Below, one piece after another: positions 16,395 through 24,884 of a stretch of DNA of 64,000 nucleotides. The notes beneath the pieces were generated by a model. That model had not been told where the DNA came from and ran no database searches. It worked only from the letters and a program-made list of their open reading frames with translations. The translations under genes were made by a program, and so were the position numbers. The stretch comes from an uncultured Prevotellaceae bacterium. Its GTDB lineage: Bacteria > Bacteroidota > Bacteroidia > Bacteroidales > Bacteroidaceae. Each line of letters opens with the position of its first letter. Positions within the stretch are counted from its first letter, which is position 1. The stretch spans positions 48,062 to 112,061 of the forward strand of contig ONJJ01000004.1 of the NCBI GenBank assembly GCA_900318115.1. The letters are read 5' to 3'.

Positions 16395-19300
16395 TTACTT
16401 TTCTTTTTTCGGTTCCTTTCTGAAGAGGAAGAGTTCGCCGAGTTTGTTGGTCTTGCGGCGGAGCACGAGTCCGCCTCCCATCTCGATGACTTCTCCGTCG
16501 AGCAGCGACTCGTTGTTCTTGTCGTAGAAGAGTTTGACGTAGCGCGTGGCGCTCTTGTCGAGGCGGTACTCCACGCTGAGGTTGTCGATGAGAGTCTCGC
16601 CCGTGTTCTCCACGTTCGCTCCTGAGCTGACGCGGCCTCCGACGATGACGCTGACGCGGTTGCCCCAGAAGCGCTTGGCAAAGCGGAAGCTGTAGTCGGT
16701 CTGAGTGGACCCCGTGGCGCTGGTGCCCTGCTCCACGCCGATGCTGAGGTCCACGCTCTTCAGGGCCTTGCCGGTGATGTTGGAGATCTGGCTCTGAAGG
16801 AAGGCGTTGAGCGCGTTCTGTCCGGAGAGTCCGTTGCTGCCGTTTTCGTTGAAATACATCCCCGTGGCGAGCATGGTCACCGCCACGCGTCCGCGCTGCT
16901 CGGCGGACATCGTCAGGAGCTCGGTCTGCAACGAGAGGTCGTCGGGGGCATCGAGCGTGAACTCCAGTCCCAGGTTCTCCAGCGTCTGTGTGATATTCAT
17001 CCCGACATCGAAGTTCACGCTGCGCGGATGGTCGTTCTCCGTGATGGTGGTGCGCAGGCGCTCGGTGGCGGAGAGGTTCAGGGTGGGATTCGTCAGCGGT
17101 CCACGGAACTCCACGTAGCTGCCGTTCTTGATGGTGAACTCCTTCAGGGGGATGACCATCATGGTGTACTTCAGGGTTCCGCTGTTGATGGTGTAGCGTC
17201 CGTTGAGCTGGAGGTTCTTCTCGGGAGAGTAGGTCATGGTGAGGTCTCCGCCGCCTTCAAGGTCCACGTAGCTGGTGGCATCGGGGCTGAGGAGGCAATG
17301 GATCTGTGCGGCATTGTCGATGCTGACGCTCATGGTGACGTTCATGTTCATCGGGCGGCTGCGCTCCTCGTTGAGCACGCGGGTGCTGTCCTCGAAGTCC
17401 ACGAACTCCACGAGGTCTGCCAGCTCGTCCTCCACGGAGAGCGGCGAGTCGGAGAGCACATAGGTCATGTCCGTGTTGCCCAGGACATTCAGGCGTCCGA
17501 ACATGCGCAGGTTGTCCAGCGTGCCGCGCAGCATGGCGTTGAAGTCCACGAACACCTTGCCGTAGGCCACCGAGTTCTTCGACTTCTTGGCATTGATGAG
17601 CTCGAAGTCGGAGGCGCTGAGGTTGGCATTGACGTTGATGCGGTCGAGGTCGGCGAAGTCGATGCCGCCGTCGAGGATGAAGGGGTTGCTCCCCGTGGAG
17701 AACACGCGGAGGTGGTCGAGGCGGAGGTTGCTGCGCTCTACGCGGATGGTATCGTCCTCGAAGCGGAGGTTCAGGCTGTAGGGTTCCGAGACCAGTCGCA
17801 GTCCGCTGGTACTCATCTGTCCATCGACGAGAGGCCGCGAGGTGGAGCCTCCGACGTGTATGTCGCCGATGGCCACGCCCTCCAGCCGCGCCACGGCGTC
17901 GGGGAAGAATCCGTTCGCCATCGAGAAGGGCAGGCGGTCCAGTGTGGCTGCCACGTCCAGCAAGCCATCGGTCTCGCGCGGAGTGTAGGAACCTGTGAAG
18001 GTGGCCACGGGCACTCCCGTCTGCATCAGCGTGCCATCGACGAAATGGCTGCCGTCGGCCTCCGGCAGATACACAGCCTGCAGGCCAATCTGTCCCAGCG
18101 GTGCGCCTTCGAAGGTCATGTCATTCACCGTCAGGTCTGCAGAGACGCTGAGGTTCTCCGGCGTCTGGATGAGGTGGGCGTCGCCGTGGAGGTAGCCTGT
18201 CAGGCGCGGAGCATAGGGCAGCACGGTCATCAGCTCGCCCAGGTTGAAGCGGTTGAGCGAGACGGAGAGATCCTGCAGCGCATCCTCGTTGGGCGTGGAG
18301 TAGAGCTTCAGACCTGTGCCGTCGTCAGCCAGCAGATCCAGGTCTGCCGAGACGCGGTTGCCGCGGCCGAGCATGACATAGTTGTTGTCGTTGAGGTGGA
18401 ACGTGCGATAGGCGAGGATGGGATTCAGCGGGTCCAGATGCAGGCGGAAGCCTTCCTCCTCGATGGTTGCCAGGAGTCCGAGATCCACTCCCTTGCGTCC
18501 TCGCTCGTCGAAGTAAGTGAGGGTGGCGCCTGCGCCGGTGGGTAGCAGGTAGGCATTCATGCGCGCATCGAAAGTGATCTGGGGATTGCGCTTGCCGTTG
18601 CGCACGCGGGCATCCATCTTCACTCCCGTGCTGTCCTGATAGACATGCATCCGCAGGGTGTCCAGCTGGATGGCACCAGGGGTGAGGTTGAAAACATGGC
18701 CGCCGCCATTGATGCCCACCAAGGGGTCGAGGTTCAAGTCCAGATGCGCCGTCTGGAAGCCGTAGCCCATGGACTTCAGGATGTCATGCACGGGGTTGTG
18801 CTCGCCGGAGCGCATGTGGAAGTCGATTTGCGGCAGTCGGGCGGTGAGCTCGTGAGTGTTGACGCGGCGATCCGTCATCTGGCGGCTGAACTCATCGGTG
18901 AAGTGCGAGAGTTGCTCCAGCAGCTGGTCGTAGCCTGTGCGTCCGTTGGCACTCAGCAGCAGGTCGCCGCTGGTGAGATAGACGTGGGTGGTGTCTGGCG
19001 TCAGCTCCGCTTCGAGCTCGATGTCTTCGGGGCGGAACAGGGTGTCGCCAGGCTGGAGGATAATATCTGTGACGGTGCCGAACAGGCGATGGTGTTTGTT
19101 GAGGTCGGTGGTGCCGTCAAGATGCAGGCACATGGAGGTGCGCAACGGCTCCTCCGTCACTCCCAGCGCCTGCAGGTCGGCATGACTGAGATCCAGTCCG
19201 AAGGTGAGCTCCGTCAGCTTGTGGGCCAGCAGCGCATCGACCTCTGCCGTGGCTGCCAGTTGTTCCGTGTCGCTGTGCAGGCGGGCGTAGCCGTGGCCGC

Positions 19301-20942
19301 CAGCCACTCGCGCCGCGAGCTGAATGCCGCTGAGGTCTATGTGCTTGTATTGGAAGCGCGTCAGCTGCGCCTTGGCATCCATGCGTGTGGCATGTGCCAG
19401 GAGGTCTGTCCCATGGCCCTGGGCTGCTGCGGTGAAGCTGATGGTGCCCAGGCTGTCGGCTGGCAGGAAGTGGTTCAGGTTCAATGCACTGCCACGCAGA
19501 CGGACGTCATACCCGAGGTCGCCGCGCGTGTCTATGCCGCCTTGCACATTCAGCGTGCCAGATGCCTCGCGCAGCTGGGCGTCGATGTCGTAGCGCGTGC
19601 CTTCGGCGGAAGCACTCCCCTGAAGCGTCATCGGCGGCAGGCGCAGGCCACGGATGTCCAGCCAGGCTGCCACCCAGCGCAGGTCCTGCGTGTGGACGTC
19701 ATAGGTCAGGCTGCCACCTTGCGAGAAGGAAGTTTCGGAGGTGTCGGAGTACTCAGAATAATCGGAGTTTTCGGGATACTCGGATTTCTCTGATTTTTCT
19801 GACCTCTCGCTGCCGAGGAGCGCAGTGAGGTCGCCAGAGGCATCCAGGTGGAAGCTGCCAGGCAGGGTGGCGTTGATGCGGCTGAGCTGCAAGTAATCTA
19901 TGTTGCCGCTGGCAGCAAGGCTGACGGACAGCGGGAGGTCGGGATAGTGGCGGAAGAATTCGTCGAGGAAGTCTTTCGGAAGCCACGGACGCAGCAGGCG
20001 CAGCAGGTCGCCGCGGCTCCATCGGGTGTCCAGACGCACATCCAGTCCCCCACCCTGCCCCGCCGCCAGCGCACGGAAGTCCATGTCCACGCCGCCGCGC
20101 AAGTCGGAACTCGGAGTGTGTAGCGCCAGCGAGGGCACTGCCAGATGGCTGCGCTCGTCGTCGTAGGCGATGCTGTCTGCCTTCAGCGAGAGCGAATCCA
20201 GAGCCATCAGCGCGGCCTCTCTGCCTGAGGGCCAAAGGCGCACGCTGTCCGCCTGCAGCTGAGCCTGTTGCGCTCCATAGAGCTGGCGTCCGAGGTCCAC
20301 ATATCCATCGGTGGCGACAAGCGAACGGACACCCGCCTGCACCTCCAGCGCCGAGTCGCCGTCCATCACAAAGCGCACACGGGCATCTTCGATGGCGGCG
20401 CGCTCCACGTCAATCGTCCATTCCAAAGGAGCACTGGCAGTGGTGTCCTCCTCCGTGGTGGTGTCGCGCAGCGCGATATCCAAATCCAGCCCGCGCGCCT
20501 CCACATCGCTGAGTGCCACGTGGCGGGACTTCAGGTCCACATCGTCGTGCAGCGTCAGTTCCTCCAGACGCCCACGAATCAAGGTGGAGGCTATCCACTC
20601 CCGCGTGTCCACCTGCGCTCGCTGCAACGTCACGGCATCCAATCCCACACGCCCGCGCACAAAAGAACTAAGGTCAAGGTCCACCAGCGCATGGTCGGCA
20701 GCCACGAGCGTGTCGCCGCCAGCATTGCACATCGCTAACTGCTGAACGTCCAAATCCAGCGGGAAGCGCAGGCGCAAGCGGCCGACGCTGACGTCCATGC
20801 CCGTCTGCGCAGAGACATACGCAGCCACCTTCCGCACAGCATAGTCCTGCACGGGAGGCACATACAGCAACGTGCCTGCGACGAGAATCAGCAGCAAGGG
20901 CACAGCCAAGGCGATTCCCAGCCACTTCAGAAGACGTTTCAT
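16395..20942 (-). CDS. tamB: AsmA/TamB-like translocation and assembly module protein
   Basis: About 1515 aa from ATG 20942; the start is set by the inner-membrane anchor MKRLLKWLGIALAVPLLLIL, and the 20968 promoter lies just upstream. An open frame continues further upstream but would run through that promoter. Long beta-rich repeats follow, with the conserved TamB/DUF490 domain at the C-terminus. These proteins bridge inner and outer membranes and work with a TamA partner, which is the next gene. Around residues 378-405 an insert rich in SEKSEY/SDYSEYS is encoded by 9-base repeats and is unlike the rest of the protein. Confidence 0.9.
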   Translation of the reverse strand: MKRLLKWLGIALAVPLLLILVAGTLLYVPPVQDYAVRKVAAYVSAQTGMDVSVGRLRLRFPLDLDVQQLAMCNAGGDTLVAADHALVDLDLSSFVRGRVGLDAVTLQRAQVDTREWIASTLIRGRLEELTLHDDVDLKSRHVALSDVEARGLDLDIALRDTTTEEDTTASAPLEWTIDVERAAIEDARVRFVMDGDSALEVQAGVRSLVATDGYVDLGRQLYGAQQAQLQADSVRLWPSGREAALMALDSLSLKADSIAYDDERSHLAVPSLALHTPSSDLRGGVDMDFRALAAGQGGGLDVRLDTRWSRGDLLRLLRPWLPKDFLDEFFRHYPDLPLSVSLAASGNIDYLQLSRINATLPGSFHLDASGDLTALLGSERSEKSEKSEYPENSDYSEYSDTSETSFSQGGSLTYDVHTQDLRWVAAWLDIRGLRLPPMTLQGSASAEGTRYDIDAQLREASGTLNVQGGIDTRGDLGYDVRLRGSALNLNHFLPADSLGTISFTAAAQGHGTDLLAHATRMDAKAQLTRFQYKHIDLSGIQLAARVAGGHGYARLHSDTEQLAATAEVDALLAHKLTELTFGLDLSHADLQALGVTEEPLRTSMCLHLDGTTDLNKHHRLFGTVTDIILQPGDTLFRPEDIELEAELTPDTTHVYLTSGDLLLSANGRTGYDQLLEQLSHFTDEFSRQMTDRRVNTHELTARLPQIDFHMRSGEHNPVHDILKSMGYGFQTAHLDLNLDPLVGINGGGHVFNLTPGAIQLDTLRMHVYQDSTGVKMDARVRNGKRNPQITFDARMNAYLLPTGAGATLTYFDERGRKGVDLGLLATIEEEGFRLHLDPLNPILAYRTFHLNDNNYVMLGRGNRVSADLDLLADDGTGLKLYSTPNEDALQDLSVSLNRFNLGELMTVLPYAPRLTGYLHGDAHLIQTPENLSVSADLTVNDMTFEGAPLGQIGLQAVYLPEADGSHFVDGTLMQTGVPVATFTGSYTPRETDGLLDVAATLDRLPFSMANGFFPDAVARLEGVAIGDIHVGGSTSRPLVDGQMSTSGLRLVSEPYSLNLRFEDDTIRVERSNLRLDHLRVFSTGSNPFILDGGIDFADLDRINVNANLSASDFELINAKKSKNSVAYGKVFVDFNAMLRGTLDNLRMFGRLNVLGNTDMTYVLSDSPLSVEDELADLVEFVDFEDSTRVLNEERSRPMNMNVTMSVSIDNAAQIHCLLSPDATSYVDLEGGGDLTMTYSPEKNLQLNGRYTINSGTLKYTMMVIPLKEFTIKNGSYVEFRGPLTNPTLNLSATERLRTTITENDHPRSVNFDVGMNITQTLENLGLEFTLDAPDDLSLQTELLTMSAEQRGRVAVTMLATGMYFNENGSNGLSGQNALNAFLQSQISNITGKALKSVDLSIGVEQGTSATGSTQTDYSFRFAKRFWGNRVSVIVGGRVSSGANVENTGETLIDNLSVEYRLDKSATRYVKLFYDKNNESLLDGEVIEMGGGLVLRRKTNKLGELFLFRKEPKKEK
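19735..19812. repeat. TCGGAxTxx-type repeat insert in tamB
   Basis: Nine-base units resembling CTCGGATTT and CTCAGAATA encode alternating Ser, Glu and aromatic or Lys residues, in frame inside tamB. Confidence 0.65.
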
Positions 20943-20967
20943 AGGCGTTAGCGAACGTTTTTCGGCA

Positions 20968-20975
20968 CAAAGATA
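20968..20975 (-). promoter_or_regulatory. -7 box of tamB
   Basis: TATCTTTG on the minus strand, 26 bases before the chosen tamB start at 20942. With 21052-21059 it forms a divergent promoter pair. Confidence 0.65.
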
Positions 20976-21051
20976 GACAAAAAAGACCATTCTGCGCTTT
21001 CCCTGATGGAAAAACTCTACGAACAAGGCACGAAACTTAATTCTTTTTCCG

Positions 21052-21059
21052 TAACTTTG
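21052..21059 (+). promoter_or_regulatory. -7 box of the PPIase gene
   Basis: TAACTTTG, 24 bases before the ATG at 21084. Confidence 0.65.
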
Positions 21060-21083
21060 CGCCAAAATAACGTTATTTAAACA

Positions 21084-21965
21084 ATGAAACATCTCTTTCC
21101 TGCTTGCTTCGCACTGATTCTGGTGCTCACCGCCTGCCACGACAGCCGACGCGATGCCATCGGACAGACGGAGGTACTCATCGAGACGACTGAAGGCGAC
21201 ATCGTCGTGCGACTCTACGACGACACACCCATCCACCGCGACAACTTCATCCGCAATGTCCAAGCGGGAGTCTACGACGGAATCCTATTCAATCGGATTG
21301 TGCCCGACATGGTTATCCAGACGGGTGACACGACGCTCAGACTGGGGAATGTGGAAGGCAAACAGGGGAGCGAGAAAGGCAGCGAGGAAGACAGAAAGAA
21401 AGTGGGAAAGCACACGCAGGACGCAGAAAGCAAGGAGGCCCCTGGACTCCTGCCTGCCGAGATCGTCTATCCGCGCCATTTCCACAAACAAGGCGCACTG
21501 GCAGCCGCTCGCGAGCCAGACAGCATCAACCCCGGACGGCAATCCAGCGCACTACAGTGGTACATCGTGACAGGAAAAAAATACACCTCCGGCGAACTGG
21601 CAGAACTGCAAGCCACACTCTACGACGCCAAAGTGGCTGCTCGATTCGAGCTGCTGCAACGTCAGCATGCTGAAGAACTGGCACGGCTCAAGGCTACCAA
21701 TCACGATGCCCACCAGCAGCTCCTCAATGATCTGCAAGTCCAGGCAGAGGAAGAACTGGCTGCCACGCCGCCACCACCTTTCAACGACGCACAGAAACAA
21801 GCCTACAGCCGCAACGGAGGAGCGCCTCATCTGGACAACGAGTACACGATCTTCGGCGAAGTCGTTGACGGCTTGCCCATTGCACTGCGCATCGGGCGAA
21901 CGCCTGTGGATGCACGCGAGCATCCGCGAAGAGCCGTGGGTATAAAGCGAGTCGTTGTCAGATAA
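21084..21965 (+). CDS. Cyclophilin-type peptidyl-prolyl isomerase, lipoprotein
   Basis: 293 aa with a lipoprotein signal (LILVLTACHD, Cys18), so it is probably anchored in the periplasm. The cyclophilin fold starts at ETTEGDIVVRLYDDTPIHRDNF and ends with NEYTIFGEVVDGLPI. Between the two halves lies a long insert (residues ~90-240) with a charged stretch (KGSEEDRKKVGKH) and a probable helical hairpin rich in Glu, Ala and Leu. Such interrupted cyclophilins are known from Bacteroidales. The likely role is folding help for exported proteins. The downstream FAD gene starts within 20 bases, so the two are likely co-transcribed. Confidence 0.85.
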   Translation: MKHLFPACFALILVLTACHDSRRDAIGQTEVLIETTEGDIVVRLYDDTPIHRDNFIRNVQAGVYDGILFNRIVPDMVIQTGDTTLRLGNVEGKQGSEKGSEEDRKKVGKHTQDAESKEAPGLLPAEIVYPRHFHKQGALAAAREPDSINPGRQSSALQWYIVTGKKYTSGELAELQATLYDAKVAARFELLQRQHAEELARLKATNHDAHQQLLNDLQVQAEEELAATPPPPFNDAQKQAYSRNGGAPHLDNEYTIFGEVVDGLPIALRIGRTPVDAREHPRRAVGIKRVVVR

Positions 21966-21984
21966 TCCGACACATTACCTACGT

Positions 21985-23682
21985 ATGATACAAGACGTAC
22001 AACTGCGCGTGGTGCCCGAGGTGGCTGCCACGGAACGCAAGCTCACGGACACTGCTGCCGCTATGCTCGGAGTGGAGTCGAAGCGCATCAACGGAACACG
22101 CATCATCCGCCGAAGCATCGATGCACGCCAGCGCCAAGTCATGGTGAACCTGACGCTGCGATGCTGGGTGGATGAGCCGATGGCCACAGAAGCCTTTCAA
22201 CGCACGGAATATTCCAACGTGGAGGGGAGGCCACAGGTCATCGTCGTCGGAGCGGGACCTGGAGGACTGTTCGCGGCGCTGCGACTGATAGAACTCGGGC
22301 TGCGCCCCATCGTAGTGGAACGCGGCAAGGACGTCCACCAGCGAAAAAAAGACATCGCACGCATCTCCCGCGAACATCTCGTAGATCCCGAGAGTAACTA
22401 CTCCTTCGGCGAGGGAGGCGCCGGAGCCTACTCCGACGGAAAACTCTACACGCGCTCGAAGAAGCGCGGCTCGGTGGAGAAAATACTGAATGTTTTCTGC
22501 CAGCACGGTGCGCAGACCACCATCCTCGCCGATGCACATCCTCACATCGGCACAGACCGCCTGCCGCGCGTCATCGAGAACATGCGCAACACCATCCTCA
22601 ATTGCGGCGGCGAGGTACATTTCCAGACGCGCATGACAGACCTGCTGATCGAGAAGGACCGCGTGGTTGGATGCCGCTGCCTGTGCTGCGACATCGCTGC
22701 GGCACACCAAACCGCCACCTCCGGGAGCAACGTTACTTCCAGGAAGGAGCCTGGGTGCGGTTCGCTATGCCGCAACGATGTTGCGGCAAAAGAAATCGAG
22801 CTGCGAGGCCCCGTCATCCTCGCCACAGGCCACTCCGCGCGCGACGTTTACCGCCTGCTCGCCTCGCTCAACATCGAAATCGAAGCCAAGGGCATCGCCG
22901 TCGGTGTCCGACTGGAACATCCTTCGCACCTCATCGACCAGATTCAATACCACAATCGCAACGGACGAGGACGCTGGCTGCCTGCTGCCGAGTATGCCTT
23001 TGTCCAGCAGGTGCAGGACCGCGGCGTCTATTCCTTCTGCATGTGCCCTGGAGGATTCGTTGTGCCTGCCGCCACAGCAGCGGAGCAAGTCGTCGTCAAC
23101 GGCATGAGTCCCAGCAATCGCGCAGGCCGCTGGAGCAACTCCGGAATGGTCGTCGAAGTGCGACCAGAGGACGTGGAACAAGCATTCATGAACGAACAAA
23201 CTACCGACGAGCCTTCTCCGGCACTGAAGGTGATGGCCTTCCAAGAGCAATTGGAACGTCTGGCATGGCAGCAGGGAGGGCGCCGACAAACAGCGCCTGC
23301 ACAGCGCATGGCAGACTTCGTCAATGGCCGCCTCAGCTACGACCTTCCGCCTTCGAGCTACGCACCTGGACTCATCTCCTCGCCCCTCCATTTCTGGCTA
23401 CCGAAATCCATCGGAGCACGCCTGCAGGAAGGATTCCGCATCTTCGGCCGCAAGAGCCACGGTTTCCTCACGAACGAAGCCACCGTCATCGGCATCGAGA
23501 CACGCACCTCTGCTCCCGTGCGCATCATCCGCGATGGCGAGAGGCTCCACCACATCCGTCTCCTTGGACTCTATCCATGCGGAGAAGGAGCGGGCTACGC
23601 AGGAGGCATCGTCAGTGCAGCCATTGACGGCGAACGCTGCGCCGAAGCTGCAGCGGCAGAGATAAAGCAGAGCCCCTGGTAG
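21985..23682 (+). CDS. FAD-dependent oxidoreductase of the COG2509 type
   Basis: 565 aa from ATG 21985; an upstream TTG at 21955 is possible but overlaps the PPIase gene. The dinucleotide-binding motif VVGAGPGGLFAALRL is near residue 85, and the family blocks GEGGAGAYSDGKL, PVILATGHSARDVYR and GEGAGYAGGI are present. The family is widespread; its reaction is not established. Residues ~232-270, just before the PVILATGHS block, form a Cys/Ser-rich insert encoded by two copies of palindromic element B facing each other; the usual family member goes directly from the VVG strand to the LATGHS block. Confidence 0.85.
   Translation: MIQDVQLRVVPEVAATERKLTDTAAAMLGVESKRINGTRIIRRSIDARQRQVMVNLTLRCWVDEPMATEAFQRTEYSNVEGRPQVIVVGAGPGGLFAALRLIELGLRPIVVERGKDVHQRKKDIARISREHLVDPESNYSFGEGGAGAYSDGKLYTRSKKRGSVEKILNVFCQHGAQTTILADAHPHIGTDRLPRVIENMRNTILNCGGEVHFQTRMTDLLIEKDRVVGCRCLCCDIAAAHQTATSGSNVTSRKEPGCGSLCRNDVAAKEIELRGPVILATGHSARDVYRLLASLNIEIEAKGIAVGVRLEHPSHLIDQIQYHNRNGRGRWLPAAEYAFVQQVQDRGVYSFCMCPGGFVVPAATAAEQVVVNGMSPSNRAGRWSNSGMVVEVRPEDVEQAFMNEQTTDEPSPALKVMAFQEQLERLAWQQGGRRQTAPAQRMADFVNGRLSYDLPPSSYAPGLISSPLHFWLPKSIGARLQEGFRIFGRKSHGFLTNEATVIGIETRTSAPVRIIRDGERLHHIRLLGLYPCGEGAGYAGGIVSAAIDGERCAEAAAAEIKQSPW
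22684..22788. repeat. Palindromic element B, inverted pair in the FAD oxidoreductase gene
   Basis: The left copy (22684-22715) and the right copy (22755-22788) are imperfect reverse complements. The right copy holds a perfect 9-bp stem TGCCGCAAC/GTTGCGGCA with loop GAT, preceded by TGCGGTTCG as in the U32 copy. They enclose about 40 bases. Confidence 0.7.
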
Positions 23683-23710
23683 TCTCGACCACCAGAGGCT
23701 CTTATCTCCC

Positions 23711-23791
23711 TATTTCACAAGGGGGGAAGACTCTTATTATTTCACAAGGGGGGAAGACCCTTATTATTTCACAGGGGGGGAAGACTCTAAT
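23711..23791. repeat. 27-bp tandem repeat, three copies
   Basis: Three adjacent 27-bp units starting TATTTCACAAGGGGGGAAGA lie between the convergent FAD and OmpA-family genes. No stem or T-run is evident. Confidence 0.85.
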
Positions 23792-23799
23792 CGTTCACC

Positions 23800-24675
23800 T
23801 CACTCGCCTTCCTTCTCAGGTGCCTGCTCTATCAGTTCCATGAACTCATCGAGCTTAGGAGTGATGATGATCTGGGTGCGACGATTGCGCTGGCGCCCCA
23901 GTTCAGTGTCGTTGGTAGCGATGGGATTGTACTCACCACGGCTGCCTGCAGTCAGGCGCTTAGGATCCACGCCATAGCGGTTCTGCAGTTCCTGCACGAC
24001 GCTGGAAGCACGCAGAGCGGCGAGGTCCCAGTTGTTGCGGATGTTCTCACGACTGATGGGCACATTGTCCGTGTTGCCTTCGATGAGCACTTCGTAGTCC
24101 TTGTAGTCGTTGATGATCTTGGCGATCTTGGACAACGTCTCGGCTGCGCGCTCGTTGATTTGATAGGAACCGCTCTTGTAGAGCATGTTGTCTGCCAGGG
24201 AGATATAGACAACACCTTTCAGCACCTGCACGTCAACCTCTTTCATCTCTTCCTTCGAGAGGGAGCGCGTCAGGTTGTTCGTCAGCGTGATGTTCAGACT
24301 GTCGCTCTTGTCCTTGGCTTCCACGAGCTGCTTGATAAACTTGTTCGAGGCATTGATCTCATCCACGAGTTTAGAGATGCTGATGTTCCCTTCGGCACTC
24401 TGCTGCAGACTCTTGTCAAGGGAGCCTTGCAGAGCGGCATAGCTCGCCTTCAGTTGTTCGTTGTTGGACTTGGCTTCCTTCAGGCGGTCTTCCAGACTCT
24501 TGATGGTAGCGCGGTTCTCTGCCAATGTGACCTTGGCTGCCTGCAGGTCATCCAACGTCTGGCGTTGCTGGTCTTGCAAGGCGGCGTAGTTGTTCTGTAG
24601 CTCGTTGTACTTCTTCTTGCTGGCGCAGGAGGTGAGCAGCAGTCCTGCGGCAAGGATGATAAATAGCTTCTTCAT
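23800..24675 (-). CDS. OmpA-family lipoprotein with coiled coil
   Basis: 291 aa from ATG 24675, chosen because it begins a clear lipoprotein signal (MKKLFIILAAGLLLTSCASK, Cys17). Residues ~20-125 are a long coiled coil (ELQNNYAALQDQQRQTLDDL). The C-terminal OmpA domain has the peptidoglycan-binding pattern: EVLIEGNTDNVPI, NWDLAALRASSV and RRTQIIITP. It is probably outer-membrane anchored and holds peptidoglycan. A promoter with TTTG at 24779-24782 and a weaker TTCCTTTG box at 24751-24758, 20 bases apart, lies upstream. Confidence 0.9.
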   Translation of the reverse strand: MKKLFIILAAGLLLTSCASKKKYNELQNNYAALQDQQRQTLDDLQAAKVTLAENRATIKSLEDRLKEAKSNNEQLKASYAALQGSLDKSLQQSAEGNISISKLVDEINASNKFIKQLVEAKDKSDSLNITLTNNLTRSLSKEEMKEVDVQVLKGVVYISLADNMLYKSGSYQINERAAETLSKIAKIINDYKDYEVLIEGNTDNVPISRENIRNNWDLAALRASSVVQELQNRYGVDPKRLTAGSRGEYNPIATNDTELGRQRNRRTQIIITPKLDEFMELIEQAPEKEGE

Positions 24676-24750
24676 AATGAATGTCTTTTCGGGTTTACAA
24701 TTTACGTTTTTTCTACGACTCTTGGTCTGTTTAGGATTTGAAATCCTGTG

Positions 24751-24782
24751 CAAAGGAAGACTTTTTTGACCAAGCAGCCAAA
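24751..24782 (-). promoter_or_regulatory. Promoter of the OmpA-family gene
   Basis: Minus strand: TTTG (24779-24782), 20 bases, then TTCCTTTG (24751-24758). The spacing fits the Bacteroidetes consensus; the first two bases of the -7 box are off. Confidence 0.45.
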
Positions 24783-24853
24783 ATTTTCTACCTTATTTAT
24801 ATTAAATGTCGTTAAATACGGGCTAAGTGTTAACACTTTTCACCTATTTTCAC

Positions 24854-24861
24854 TACCTTTG
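24854..24861 (+). promoter_or_regulatory. -7 box of the GH43 gene
   Basis: TACCTTTG, 23 bases before the ATG at 24885. Confidence 0.65.
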
Positions 24862-24884
24862 ACGCCAAAATTAGCTTTCTAACG

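Noticed and set aside
20943-21263. Longer TamB start at 21263
   Set aside because: The extra 107 residues would cross the divergent promoters and the PPIase start and precede the true membrane anchor.
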